64,000 bases of DNA. It comes from Nocardioides gilvus (GTDB lineage: Bacteria > Actinomycetota > Actinomycetes > Propionibacteriales > Nocardioidaceae). Below are positions 26,114-35,305 of the stretch, piece by piece (position 1 is the first letter of the stretch; the number at the start of each line of letters is the position of its first letter). A program made the translations under genes and the position numbers. The DNA lies in assembly GCF_003194605.1 (NCBI RefSeq), contig NZ_QHKY01000001.1:620001-684000 (forward strand), in the 5' to 3' direction. Under the pieces are notes generated by a model that saw only the letters and a program-made list of their open reading frames with translations, was not told where the DNA came from and searched no databases.

Positions 26114-26253
26114 GCGAGCACCGGAACGGTCACCCGGACCGCCCTTCTGGGCGTGGGGCTGCCCTGACGCGGCGTTAGACTCACCCCTTCCTCCTTGCTA
26201 CGACGTGGCCCAGCTGGGTGTGGCGTCCCTCTGATCCGAGAACGGACAAGCGC

Positions 26254-27777
26254 GTGTCCTCACACCCCCCTGTTGCTGTCCACGTGCCCGAAGTCCACGA
26301 GGACCAGGACACCTCGGTGCTCGCCGCGCTGCGCAACCCGAGGCGACTGAAGACCGAGGTGCTGGCGGGTCTGGTCGTGGCACTGGCCCTCATCCCCGAG
26401 GCGATCTCCTTCTCGATCATCGCCGGGGTGGATCCGCGGCTCGGGATCTTCGCCTCCTTCACCATGGCTGTCTCGATCGCCTTCCTCGGCGGTCGCCCCG
26501 CCATGATCTCGGCGGCCACCGGAGCGGTCGCGCTGGTGATCGCCCCCGTGGTCGCAAACCACGGGGTGGACCACCTCATCGCCACCGTCATCCTCGCCGG
26601 CATCTTCCAGATCGCCATGGGAGCCCTGGGCGTGGCAAAGCTGATGCGCTTCATCCCGCGCTCGGTGATGGTCGGCTTCGTCAACTCCCTGGCCATCCTG
26701 GTCTTCCTGGCCCAGATCCCTCACATGCGCAACGTCCCGGTCCTGGTCTACCCGCTGATCGCCCTGGGCCTGCTCATCATCTTCGCCCTCCCCCGGGTGA
26801 CCGACATCGTCCCGGCGCCCCTGGTGGCCATCGTCATCCTCACGGTGATCACCGTGACCATGGCGATCACCGTGCCCACCGTCGGTGACGAGGGCGAGCT
26901 GCCCGACAGCCTCCCCTCGCTGCTCATCCCCGATGTCCCCTTCACCCTCGAGACCCTCCAGATCATCGCCCCCTACGCTCTGGCAATGGCCCTGGTCGGC
27001 ATCCTGGAGTCACTGCTGACCGCCAAGCTGGTCGACGACATCACCGACACCCACTCCAACAAGACCCGCGAGAGTCTCGGCCAGGGTGCCGCCAACGTGA
27101 TCACCGGCTTCTTCGGCGGCATGGGCGGCTGCGCGATGATCGGTCAGACGATGATCAACGTGAAGTCGTCGGGCGCGCGCACCCGGATCTCCACCTTCCT
27201 GGCCGGCCTCTTCCTCCTCGTGCTGGTCGTGGGATTCGGCGACCTCGTCGCGATCATCCCGATGGCTGCGCTGGTCGCGGTGATGATCGTCGTCTCGATC
27301 GCCACCTTCGACTGGCACAGCATCCGACCCACCACGCTGCGGCGCCTGCCCAAGAGCGAGAACCTGGTGATGATCTCGACCATGGTGGCAGTGGTCGCCA
27401 CCCACAACCTCGCCATCGGCGTCGGCGTGGGCGTCGTGGTCGCCATGATCCTCTTCGCCCGTCGGGTCGCCCACCTCACCGAGGTCTCTGAGGTGGCCCA
27501 GATCGACGCGGACACCCACGTCTACGCCGTCACTGGGGCACTCTTCTTCGCCACCAGCAATGACCTGTACTCCCAGTTCGACTACGCCGGTGCCCCGAAG
27601 AACGTCGTCATCGACCTCTCCGGAGCCCACATCTGGGACGCCTCCACCGTCGCTGCGCTGGACGCCATCCAGCGCAAGTTCGAGTCGAGGGGCAAGAGCG
27701 TCGAGATTCGCGGCCTCAACGAGGCCAGCCAGCAGATGCACACTCGCCTGAGCGGGCATCTGGGCGACGGGCACTGA
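26254..27777 (+). CDS. SulP-family anion transporter with STAS domain
   Basis: 507 residues. The first part has about 10-12 membrane helices with the SulP signature LVVALALIPEAISFSIIAGVD and repeated Gly-rich helices. The C-terminal 95 residues form a STAS domain (VIDLSGAHIWDASTVAALDA). SulP proteins carry sulfate, bicarbonate or dicarboxylates; no carbonic anhydrase or sulfate gene is adjacent to decide. The start is uncertain: GTG 26254 is preferred for length, but GTG 26218 is in frame. Confidence 0.88.
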   Translation: MSSHPPVAVHVPEVHEDQDTSVLAALRNPRRLKTEVLAGLVVALALIPEAISFSIIAGVDPRLGIFASFTMAVSIAFLGGRPAMISAATGAVALVIAPVVANHGVDHLIATVILAGIFQIAMGALGVAKLMRFIPRSVMVGFVNSLAILVFLAQIPHMRNVPVLVYPLIALGLLIIFALPRVTDIVPAPLVAIVILTVITVTMAITVPTVGDEGELPDSLPSLLIPDVPFTLETLQIIAPYALAMALVGILESLLTAKLVDDITDTHSNKTRESLGQGAANVITGFFGGMGGCAMIGQTMINVKSSGARTRISTFLAGLFLLVLVVGFGDLVAIIPMAALVAVMIVVSIATFDWHSIRPTTLRRLPKSENLVMISTMVAVVATHNLAIGVGVGVVVAMILFARRVAHLTEVSEVAQIDADTHVYAVTGALFFATSNDLYSQFDYAGAPKNVVIDLSGAHIWDASTVAALDAIQRKFESRGKSVEIRGLNEASQQMHTRLSGHLGDGH

Positions 27778-27806
27778 GCCACGACTGCACGCTGGCCGAC
27801 ACGCGA

Positions 27807-27837
27807 TTGATGCTCTCCCGTCATGTGACGGTAAATT
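27807..27837 (+). promoter_or_regulatory. Putative RNase J promoter with internal inverted repeat
   Basis: TTGATG (27807-27812) and TAAATT (27832-27837) are 19 bases apart. Between them lies the inverted repeat CCGTCA-TG-TGACGG (27818-27831), a position where a bound protein would block RNA polymerase. The 189-base gap holds no gene. Confidence 0.4.
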
Positions 27838-27966
27838 GATGAGCGCCCAGCAGAACCATCCATGACGCCGGAGGACCCGCGCTTCCTCCCCGAGCTTCAG
27901 GGACAACTCTCTTGAATCATTCGCGCTGAGGCCACACATCCACCAGTCGACGAGCATGAGGTCACC

Positions 27967-29652
27967 GTGAGCCATCCCCACCCCGAGCTCAAGTCCCCCC
28001 CGAAGCTCCCCCAGGACGGTCTGCGGATCGTCCCGCTCGGCGGTCTGGGCGAGATCGGTCGCAACATGACCGTCTTCGAGTACCGCGGCAAACTGCTGAT
28101 CGTCGACTGCGGCGTGCTCTTCCCCGAGGAGCACCAGCCCGGCATCGACGTCATCCTGCCGGACTTCACCTGGATCCGGGACCGCCTCGACAAGGTCGTC
28201 GCGATCGTCCTGACCCATGGTCACGAGGACCACATCGGCGGTGTCCCCTACCTCCTGCGCGAGCGCAACGACATCCCGGTCGTCGGCTCCACCCTCACGT
28301 TGGCGCTGATCGAGGCCAAGCTGAAGGAGCACCGCATCAAGCCGGTGCTCAACCACGTCAAGGAGGGTGACCGGATCACCCTCGGTGGCTTCGACCTGGA
28401 GTTCCTGGCGGTCAACCACTCGATCCCCGACGGGCTCGCCGTGGCAATCCGCACGAACGCCGGTCTGGTGCTGCACACGGGCGACTTCAAGATGGACCAG
28501 TTCCCCCTCGACGACCGGATCACCGACCTGCGTGCCTTCGCCCGGCTCGGCGAGGAGGGGGTCGACCTGTTCATGACCGACTCCACCAACGCGGAGGTCC
28601 CCGGCTTCACCCTTTCCGAGCGCGAGTTGACTCCGGCGATCGAGACCGTCTTCCGTACGGCCCCGCGACGCGTCATCGTCTCCAGCTTCGCCAGTCACGT
28701 GCACCGCATCCAGCAGGTGCTCGACGCCGCGCAGGCCCATGGCCGCAAGGTCGCCTTTGTCGGTCGCTCGATGGTGCGCAACATGGGGGTGGCCCGCGAC
28801 CTGGGGTACCTGAAGTACCCCGAGGACCTGGTGGTCTCCTTCGAGCAGCTCGAACGGATGAACCCCAGCAAGGTCGCGATCGTGTGCACCGGCTCGCAGG
28901 GCGAGCCGATGGCCGCGCTGTCACGGATGGCCAACCGCGAGCACAAGATCCGGGTCGCCGAGGGCGACACGGTCCTGATGGCCAGCTCGGTGATCCCGGG
29001 CAACGAGAACGCCATCTCCGGGGTGATCAACGGCCTCACCCGCTGGGGCGCCAAGGTCGTGCACAAGGGCAACGCCAAGGTGCACGTCTCCGGCCACGCC
29101 AGCGCCGGCGAGCTCGTCTACTGCTACAACATCGTGCGCCCCACCAACGTGATGCCGATCCACGGAGAGTGGCGCCACCTGCAGGCCAACGCCGACCTGG
29201 CCATCAAGACCGGGATCGCGCCCGACCGGGTCGTCCTGGCCGAGGACGGCGTGGTCGTCGACCTGGTCAAGGGTCGGGCCAAGATCACCGGCAAGGTCCC
29301 GGCCGGCAACGTCTACGTCGACGGACAGACCGTGGGCGGAGCGACCGAGAGCACGCTGAAGGATCGTCGCACCCTCGCCGAGGAAGGGGTGCTCACCGTC
29401 CTGGCGATCGTCGACGCCGACACCGGAAAGCTGGCCGAGACCCCGGACTTCCTGATCCGCGGTTTCGTCCCGGAGCCCGGCGCCTTCAAGGACGCCATCG
29501 GCGTCATCGAGACCACCTTGGCGCGTTCCGCCAAGGAAGGCGTCAGCGACCCCCGCCAGCTCGAGCAGATGATCACTCGCGAGGTCGGCCGTTGGTCGCA
29601 CCGCAAGTTCCGCCGCAGCCCGTTGGTCATCGCCATCGTGGTGGACGCCTGA
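27967..29652 (+). CDS. rnj: Ribonuclease J
   Basis: 561 residues, the usual length. The metallo-beta-lactamase core carries the metal motif THGHEDHIGG (about residues 81-90), followed by the beta-CASP domain (VCTGSQGEPMAALSRMA) and the HVSGHA motif. RNase J processes and degrades RNA by endo- and 5'-3' exonuclease activity and is widespread in actinobacteria. GTG start; only a weak ribosome-binding site (GAGG) precedes it. The gene is probably expressed alone. Confidence 0.96.
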   Translation: MSHPHPELKSPPKLPQDGLRIVPLGGLGEIGRNMTVFEYRGKLLIVDCGVLFPEEHQPGIDVILPDFTWIRDRLDKVVAIVLTHGHEDHIGGVPYLLRERNDIPVVGSTLTLALIEAKLKEHRIKPVLNHVKEGDRITLGGFDLEFLAVNHSIPDGLAVAIRTNAGLVLHTGDFKMDQFPLDDRITDLRAFARLGEEGVDLFMTDSTNAEVPGFTLSERELTPAIETVFRTAPRRVIVSSFASHVHRIQQVLDAAQAHGRKVAFVGRSMVRNMGVARDLGYLKYPEDLVVSFEQLERMNPSKVAIVCTGSQGEPMAALSRMANREHKIRVAEGDTVLMASSVIPGNENAISGVINGLTRWGAKVVHKGNAKVHVSGHASAGELVYCYNIVRPTNVMPIHGEWRHLQANADLAIKTGIAPDRVVLAEDGVVVDLVKGRAKITGKVPAGNVYVDGQTVGGATESTLKDRRTLAEEGVLTVLAIVDADTGKLAETPDFLIRGFVPEPGAFKDAIGVIETTLARSAKEGVSDPRQLEQMITREVGRWSHRKFRRSPLVIAIVVDA

Positions 29653-29710
29653 TCGGTAGCCATCGGGGAATATGCATCTCAGGGTCGAGAATACTTTCCG
29701 GCCTCTCGGT

Positions 29711-29716
29711 TACAGT
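29711..29716 (+). promoter_or_regulatory. Putative leaderless -10 box of the GntR gene
   Basis: TACAGT ends six bases before ATG 29723, and no ribosome-binding site is present, so a leaderless transcript is likely. An ATGCAT palindrome lies upstream at 29672-29677. No good -35 was found. Confidence 0.4.
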
Positions 29717-29722
29717 TTCCCC

Positions 29723-30418
29723 ATGGCTCGCAGCAACCAATGGGACTCCTTGAGTTCGCAGGCCCGGGAATCGCTCCGCATGAACATCCTGGGCGGCGAG
29801 TGGGCGCCCGGCGCGAAGTTGCAGGTGGCCCAGCTCTCGAAGCGCTACGACACCAGCAGCACGGTGATGCGCGAGGCCCTGACCAGGCTCGCCGGCGAGC
29901 AGCTCGTGACCTTCATCCCCAACCGTGGTTTCTTCGTCGCCGAGTTGAGTCTCGACGAGTTGCGGGACCTCACCGAGTTCCGTTGCCGCATCGAGGGTTT
30001 CGGGGTCGCTCTGGCGATCGAGCGGGGTGACCTGACCTGGGAGTCGGAGCTGATCGCCGCTCACCACACGCTTGAACGCACGCCACGGCGGCGCACCGAC
30101 GATCCGCACCGGATCAGTCACGAATGGCTCTCGGCCCACCAGGCCTTCCACGCCAAGATCCTCGAGCCCTGCCGCGTCGCCACCCTCCAGGACCTGGCCG
30201 CCACGCTGGCCGACGCCACCGTCCTGTACCGACAGTGGACCGCCCCTACACAGGCAGCCGAGTCCCGTGACATCGAGGCGGAGCACCGGGGCATCCTCGA
30301 GGCGGTCCTGGCCCGCGACACCGACGCCGCGCAGCAGCGACTGCGCGAGCACTACAGCCGCACGACCGACGTCATCGAGAGTTCCCTCGGCCAGTCGGCC
30401 GAGACCGGCGAGCGCTGA
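29723..30418 (+). CDS. GntR-family regulator (FCD/VanR type)
   Basis: 231 residues. An N-terminal winged helix (about 8-75: LSKRYDTSSTVMREALTRLAGEQLV) is followed by a helical FCD ligand domain with the metal-binding His pattern HQAFHAKI and EAEHRGILEAVLARD. FCD regulators usually respond to organic acids. It sits beside, and convergent with, the aromatic catabolic array, which makes it a prime candidate for its regulator. MARSNQ at 29723 was preferred over an upstream ATG because it places the DNA-binding domain at the usual distance from the N-terminus. Confidence 0.87.
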   Translation: MARSNQWDSLSSQARESLRMNILGGEWAPGAKLQVAQLSKRYDTSSTVMREALTRLAGEQLVTFIPNRGFFVAELSLDELRDLTEFRCRIEGFGVALAIERGDLTWESELIAAHHTLERTPRRRTDDPHRISHEWLSAHQAFHAKILEPCRVATLQDLAATLADATVLYRQWTAPTQAAESRDIEAEHRGILEAVLARDTDAAQQRLREHYSRTTDVIESSLGQSAETGER

Positions 30419-30439
30419 CACCACCCAGGCGCACCGGCC

Positions 30440-31147
30440 TCAGACGCCGCGCGACACGCCACCGTCGACGCGGATGTTCTGCCCCGTGACGTAACTGGCG
30501 TCGTCACTGGCGAGGAAGCGTACGACTCGTGCGACCTCCTCGGTGGCCGCCGCCCTGCGCAGGGGGATGCGCTGGGTCCACTCCGGGGAGACGGCTGCCG
30601 GGTCGGCCACGGTCCACCCGGGCAGGACGTTGTTCATCCGCACCCCGGCCGGTCCGTACTCGTCGCTGTAGAGCTTCACGAAGGAGGCCAGCCCCGACCG
30701 GAAGGTCGCCGAGACGGGGTAGCGCGGGTTGGGCTCGAACGGTGAACTGGTGGAGATGTTGACGATGCTGCCGCCACCGTTCTCCACGAGGTGCGGTGTC
30801 ACCACCCGAGCCATCCGGACGACGTTGAGCAGGTAGCCCTCGAGGCCGTCCTGCCAGTCCTCGTCAGTCAGGTCCAGGACAGGGCCCGTGGCGCCGTGCC
30901 CGGAGTTGTTGACGACCACGTCGACTCCCCCGTACGTCCTGAGCGCCAGGTCCACGAGGGAAGCCAGGTCGTCCTGCGACCGGTTCGACCCGTCGAGGCC
31001 GACTCCGCCGAGGGACTCTGCCAGCTCGCGACCCCTGCCCGACGGCGACATCACGACCAGTTCGTGGCCGGCCTCGTGCAGGACACGTACGACAGCGGCA
31101 CCGATCCCGGACCCGCCGCCGACGACGACGGCAACCTTCTTCTTCAC
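30440..31147 (-). CDS. SDR-family oxidoreductase with atypical active site
   Basis: 235 residues. The Rossmann start KVAVVVGGGSGIG and NNSG motif are present, as is the C-terminal GQNIRVDGGVSRG. The catalytic segment reads NISTSSPFEPNPRYPVSATFRSGL: where a classical enzyme has YxxxK, alignment gives SxxxR. A known subgroup of SDRs shares this FRxGL form, so it may be functional with altered chemistry. It is the last gene of the minus-strand aromatic array, 14 bases after the TetR gene. A role in oxidising or reducing a pathway alcohol or ketone is inference. Confidence 0.83.
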   Translation of the reverse strand: MKKKVAVVVGGGSGIGAAVVRVLHEAGHELVVMSPSGRGRELAESLGGVGLDGSNRSQDDLASLVDLALRTYGGVDVVVNNSGHGATGPVLDLTDEDWQDGLEGYLLNVVRMARVVTPHLVENGGGSIVNISTSSPFEPNPRYPVSATFRSGLASFVKLYSDEYGPAGVRMNNVLPGWTVADPAAVSPEWTQRIPLRRAAATEEVARVVRFLASDDASYVTGQNIRVDGGVSRGV

Positions 31148-31161
31148 GGTTCTTCCTTCGC

Positions 31162-31827
31162 TCAGTGGGTGGATTGGGGGACGCCTTTCGCCGCTGTGAC
31201 CTCACTTGTGACCTCACTGAGCCGACGGTTGACGAGTGCTTCGATGGCCGAGGCGGAGAGGGCGGCGTACTCCTCGAAGTCGATGTCGTCGCCGGCCCCG
31301 GCAGCAATGTAGAAACCGTTGGTCAGGGCGCGTCCCAGGACGACCATCTTCCGGCCGAAGTCCGGTTCCACGGCGAGCACCTCGGCCGGGATCTGCGGCT
31401 CGACGCGTTGGACCATGAGCTCGAACATCTGCCGGCGCACCTCGAGGTAGCGCTCCCGGGCCAGGTTGCCCTCAAGTCGCCGGTCGAGCGCGAACATCAG
31501 CGCCAGGGTCCAGAACGCCTCGGGTTCGTTGCCGACGTCACTGGAGCCACCGGCCGAGCCGGCGATGCTGCGGCGCAGCAGGTCCCGGTTGGTGGGTCCG
31601 GTGTGGTCGGCCTGCCAGGTCACGAAGCAGTAGTCGATCAGCCGGGCGAAGAGTTGTTCCTTGTTCTCGAAGTGCCAGTACACCGAGCCCACTGGAAGCC
31701 CTGCCTGCTTGGCGACCTCAGCCATGGCAGTCCCGTCGTACCCCTTGCGTACGGCGATGCTGAGCGCCGCCTCCAGGATGGCGCGCTCGTTCTCCGGCGT
31801 GGTCCGTTGCCTGCGTCGTGGTGTCAT
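31162..31827 (-). CDS. TetR-family transcriptional regulator
   Basis: 221 residues. The N-terminal helix-turn-helix (about 12-58) reads ILEAALSIAVRKGYDGTAMAEVAKQAGLPVGSVYWHFENKE in overlapping parts and is typical of TetR. GGGAGGAAACG before ATG 31827 fixes the start. It is co-oriented with the esterase, BVMO and SDR genes and lies between esterase and SDR, so it may regulate the ketone-oxidation part of the island. Confidence 0.9.
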   Translation of the reverse strand: MTPRRRQRTTPENERAILEAALSIAVRKGYDGTAMAEVAKQAGLPVGSVYWHFENKEQLFARLIDYCFVTWQADHTGPTNRDLLRRSIAGSAGGSSDVGNEPEAFWTLALMFALDRRLEGNLARERYLEVRRQMFELMVQRVEPQIPAEVLAVEPDFGRKMVVLGRALTNGFYIAAGAGDDIDFEEYAALSASAIEALVNRRLSEVTSEVTAAKGVPQSTH

Positions 31828-31851
31828 CGTTTCCTCCCTACCGCGGCGCAC

Positions 31852-31867
31852 GGTACCCAAGGGTGCC
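31852..31867. promoter_or_regulatory. Inverted repeat upstream of TetR gene
   Basis: GGTACCC-AA-GGGTGCC has 7-base arms with one mismatch and lies 25-40 bases before the TetR start, in the 64-base gap after the esterase. It is a candidate self-regulatory operator. Confidence 0.4.
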
Positions 31868-31891
31868 GGCGCTTCCCGTCCATGACTCGCC

Positions 31892-33328
31892 TCACGGCTC
31901 CTCCACCTTCAACCGACGCGCATCCTGCGGGGCGGCCGCATCGCCGAGGACGCGCAGGAACCGCGGCGCCGCCGGATCCCACACCGGCACCGGTGAGGAG
32001 GACCCGTGCACGAGTCCGAGCAGCGCCGCCTGCAGAGGCTGCCGGGTCTGGTCGAAGGTGTCGTCCTCGATCCCGGACAGCATCGGCGCGTCGTGCCACG
32101 ACGCTCGCTCACCGAAGAGGAACGGCAGCGGAAAGCAGTGAGGCACGAGTGCACGCGGCAGCGGGCTGGGCAGGTCGAGGCGGAGCACGCGCACGCTCGC
32201 CCCTGCCTCGGTCGTGGCGCTGTCGGCGAGGTCATGGGCGAGCGACGCGAACTGCCACCAGGTGAGCAGTGCGACCGCCGCCTCGTAGCCGGTCCTGCCG
32301 GCCAGGGCGTCGCGCACCTGCTCCGTGTCGGCGAAGTGCGTGGCCACGAAGTTGTCGACCCACGAGGAGGTGAAGGTGCTTTCGGGGAGGTGGCGCAGGA
32401 AGGCCGAGGCCTCGGAGCGGGTGGTCACCAGCAGCAGCTCCGAGGTGTGCAGATGGGCCCCGCTCTCCCCCGGCTCCCCCAACCAGGCGGGGAGCGCCGA
32501 GTCCTGGGCCGGCGCGAAGGGAAAGCCTCGGCCGCTGTAGGTGGCCGACACCTGCCGCTGGGCCGCGAGCACGGCGTCGTACGACGGCCTCTCGGCACCC
32601 TCCTGGTGGGCCTCGAGTGCGGCCGCGAGCGAGGTGCGTCGCGCTGCGTCGTCGGTGGCGCTCAGCGGGGCCATCCGCGGCATGCTGACGAGCAGCGTCC
32701 GGGCGAACCATCCCCGGGTGGTCTCCGAGGTGCTCAAGGCGTGCGCGAACCAGGCACCGGCAGAGTCGCCGCCGACGCTCACGTCATCGGGGTCTCCCCC
32801 AAACGATGCGATGTGCGCGCGGACCCATCGCGCGGCGGCCAGGAGGTCCTGCCAGGCAAGACCACCCGGCGTACGTACGTTGTCGCTCTCGCCTCCCAGC
32901 AGCCCGGACGCAGCCCCGAGCCGGTAGTTGGCGGTGACCAGGAGGAACCGACCCCGGCGCACCAGCTGCGCCGCGTCGTACCACCTGACCTCGCCGCTGC
33001 CCGTCGTGAAGCCTCCGCCGTGCACGAAGAAGAGCACCGGCAAGGCGTCACCGGGGGCGACGTCGGACGGCCCTTGGATGCGCAGGGTGAAACTGTCCGG
33101 TGACTGCGGCAGATCACCCAGAGCCGGTCCGAGCAGGGGGTCCAGCAGCCCCGGCGCCTGGGGGAAGACGCTGGGCTCCGACTGCGCGACCTCGGGCGCG
33201 ACGCAGAGAGCGTGCGGCCCCGCGGTCGGGTCGGGCGAGCCGTACCGGACCCCATAGGCGTCCCACACGCCGTCGCGCACCGGCGCGACCACCTGGCCGG
33301 CCGGCAAAGCGAACACCCTGGACACCAC
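31892..33328 (-). CDS. Carboxylesterase (type B)
   Basis: 478 residues. The oxyanion motif VHGGGFTTGSG (about 102-112) and GGDSAGAWFAH with nucleophile Ser189 mark a type B carboxylesterase; a likely catalytic His is in LVPHCFPLPFLFGE. There is no signal peptide. It begins six bases after the stop of the Baeyer-Villiger monooxygenase gene. A monooxygenase that makes an ester followed by an esterase that cleaves it is the classic arrangement in 4-hydroxyacetophenone degradation, so hydrolysis of the aryl or alkyl ester product is the likely role. Confidence 0.88.
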   Translation of the reverse strand: MVSRVFALPAGQVVAPVRDGVWDAYGVRYGSPDPTAGPHALCVAPEVAQSEPSVFPQAPGLLDPLLGPALGDLPQSPDSFTLRIQGPSDVAPGDALPVLFFVHGGGFTTGSGEVRWYDAAQLVRRGRFLLVTANYRLGAASGLLGGESDNVRTPGGLAWQDLLAAARWVRAHIASFGGDPDDVSVGGDSAGAWFAHALSTSETTRGWFARTLLVSMPRMAPLSATDDAARRTSLAAALEAHQEGAERPSYDAVLAAQRQVSATYSGRGFPFAPAQDSALPAWLGEPGESGAHLHTSELLLVTTRSEASAFLRHLPESTFTSSWVDNFVATHFADTEQVRDALAGRTGYEAAVALLTWWQFASLAHDLADSATTEAGASVRVLRLDLPSPLPRALVPHCFPLPFLFGERASWHDAPMLSGIEDDTFDQTRQPLQAALLGLVHGSSSPVPVWDPAAPRFLRVLGDAAAPQDARRLKVEEP

Positions 33329-33334
33329 GCCGGC

Positions 33335-35305
33335 TCAGTCCAGGAACTCGTGCTCGTCGGGATCGATCCGCTCGGTGATCTCCCAGTACTCGGCGTTCGT
33401 GAAGGGCCACACCTGGGAGACCCGACCGTCCTTGTTCTGGTACCAGGTGCGGACGTACGGCTGACCCCAGGCCATCTGACGGTTCTCCGCGTCGACCCAG
33501 GCGAGGAACTCGTCGAGGGCCTCCGGCGTGACGTCGATGGCCTTGACCTCGCGGGTCAGCACCTCGCGCACCGCCTTGAGGCTGTACTCGACGGCCCGCT
33601 CGATCATGAAGTGCAGGCTGCCGGCGACCACTCCCCCGACGTTGGGCCCGTAGAGCATGAAGAAGTTCGGGAAACCGGGGACGGTCACGCCGTTGTGCGC
33701 GCGAGCGTCACCCTTCCAGTACTCGTGGACGGTGATCCCGTCGCGGCCGACGACCTCGACGCCGTCGAGGTAGTCGGACGGCTTGAAGCCGGTGGCCCAC
33801 ACGATCAGGTCCACCTCGTGGTGGGTGCCGTCCTCGGTGAGGATGCCGGTCTCGGTGAGCGCCGCGATCGGTGAGGTCGAGACGGCGGTGTGCTCGGCCC
33901 GTAGCGCCTCGGCCCAGACCCCGTTGTCGCGCAGCATCCGCTTGGCGCCCGGCGGATAGTGGGGCACCGCGATCTTGAAGAGATCCTCGCGGCCCTCGAA
34001 CTGCTCGCGCAGTCGTCCGATGAGTTCCTCGCGCACCTTCTGGTTGGTGGGCGACACACTCAGCGGGGCCCCCTCCCATCCCTCTTCGGCGCGCACCGTG
34101 TGGAAGCGGCCGGGCGTACCGAGCACCATCGTCCACAGTCGGAACCACTGCCCGAAGTGCGGGACCTTGCGCACCAGCCAGGCGAAGGCCTCCGACATCG
34201 AGTCGTGGTAGGCCGGTGCCGGCAGCATCCACGGGGCGCTGCGCTGGAAGACGGTGAGGCTGGCGACGTCGCGGTGCATCGCCGGGACGATCTGGTACGC
34301 GCTCGCACCAGTGCCGACGACGGCGACGCGCTTGCCGCTCCAGTCGTAGGAGGGGTCCCACTCCTGGGAGTGCATCGTGACGCCACGGAACGTCTCGGCG
34401 CCAGGGACGTCGGGGATGTTCGGAAGGTCGAGCTGGCCGACGCCGCTGACCACTGCGTTGAAGCGCCGGGTCCGCTCGCCGTCCGCCGTGCGGGTCACCG
34501 TGACCCAGACGCCGTCCTCCTCGTCCCACCGGGCACTGAGGAGGCGGGTGCCGAACTCGATGTCGTCGAGGATCCCGGCGCGCTGGGCGACGTCGACCAG
34601 GTACTCCTCGATCTCGGCGCCCTGGGCGAACTGGTGCGGCCAGTCGGCGCGCTGGGCGAACGAGTAGGAGTAGGCGAAGGTGGGGGTGTCGAGGCGGACG
34701 CCCGGGTAGCGGTTCTTGGCCCAGGTGCCGGCCATCCGGTCGGCAGACTCGATCTGGGTGAACGGCACGCCCGCCTGCCGGTAGCGGTGCGCGGCGGCGA
34801 CTCCGGCCACCCCGGAGCCGACGATGAGGACCTCGAAGGGACGCTCACCCGCGACGTCGGCGAACGACCAGTCGGGGGCGCCGTTCTTGTCCGGGGCCAG
34901 GTCGAGTTCGTGCTTGAGGGAGTCGTACCACTTCGTCGTGCCCCGGGTCAGATAGCCGAGCAGGTGCTCGACCTCGTCGCTGGGCAGGGTGTCGACGCTG
35001 GTGATCGCCTCGTCGCGCAGGCGGCGCAACGCCTCGAAGGCGACCTCGCGGGCACGTTCCTGGGTCTCGGGGCTCATCCCGCCGTGCGGGTGACCGACCG
35101 TGTCGACCGGGGTGAGCTCGGGACGCAGGTCCTCGCGCAGCAGGGCCGGGTTGCGGGTGGCAGCGGCCAGCGCAGCCAGCAGCGGCGGCAGCTCGGCGTT
35201 GGCCACCACGTCGCGCAAGAAGTGGTCAGACTCGGTGATCGACTCGTGCTCGGTGCGCCAGTGCAGGTCGTCCCTCTTCGGGTCGTGGCGAGGCGTGGAA
35301 GTCAT
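33335..35305 (-). CDS. Baeyer-Villiger monooxygenase, HAPMO type
   Basis: 656 residues. A 155-residue N-terminal extension precedes the first Rossmann motif VGSGVAG (about 162-168), as in 4-hydroxyacetophenone monooxygenase (about 640 residues). A BVMO fingerprint variant, FRGVTMHSQEW, is at 306-316 and the NADPH Rossmann GTGASA at 331-336. RYPGVRLDTPTFAYSYSF is also typical. The enzyme uses FAD, NADPH and O2 to insert oxygen next to a ketone. It is coupled to the upstream hydroxylase by ATGA and followed by an esterase. The fingerprint has Ser-Gln-Glu where many members have Thr-x-x, so the exact substrate is open. Confidence 0.9.
   Translation of the reverse strand: MTSTPRHDPKRDDLHWRTEHESITESDHFLRDVVANAELPPLLAALAAATRNPALLREDLRPELTPVDTVGHPHGGMSPETQERAREVAFEALRRLRDEAITSVDTLPSDEVEHLLGYLTRGTTKWYDSLKHELDLAPDKNGAPDWSFADVAGERPFEVLIVGSGVAGVAAAHRYRQAGVPFTQIESADRMAGTWAKNRYPGVRLDTPTFAYSYSFAQRADWPHQFAQGAEIEEYLVDVAQRAGILDDIEFGTRLLSARWDEEDGVWVTVTRTADGERTRRFNAVVSGVGQLDLPNIPDVPGAETFRGVTMHSQEWDPSYDWSGKRVAVVGTGASAYQIVPAMHRDVASLTVFQRSAPWMLPAPAYHDSMSEAFAWLVRKVPHFGQWFRLWTMVLGTPGRFHTVRAEEGWEGAPLSVSPTNQKVREELIGRLREQFEGREDLFKIAVPHYPPGAKRMLRDNGVWAEALRAEHTAVSTSPIAALTETGILTEDGTHHEVDLIVWATGFKPSDYLDGVEVVGRDGITVHEYWKGDARAHNGVTVPGFPNFFMLYGPNVGGVVAGSLHFMIERAVEYSLKAVREVLTREVKAIDVTPEALDEFLAWVDAENRQMAWGQPYVRTWYQNKDGRVSQVWPFTNAEYWEITERIDPDEHEFLD

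Noticed and set aside
26185-28740. Long minus-strand frames opposite the SulP and RNase J genes
   Set aside because: No domains, biased His/Asp/Gly-rich composition typical of antisense frames in GC-rich genes.
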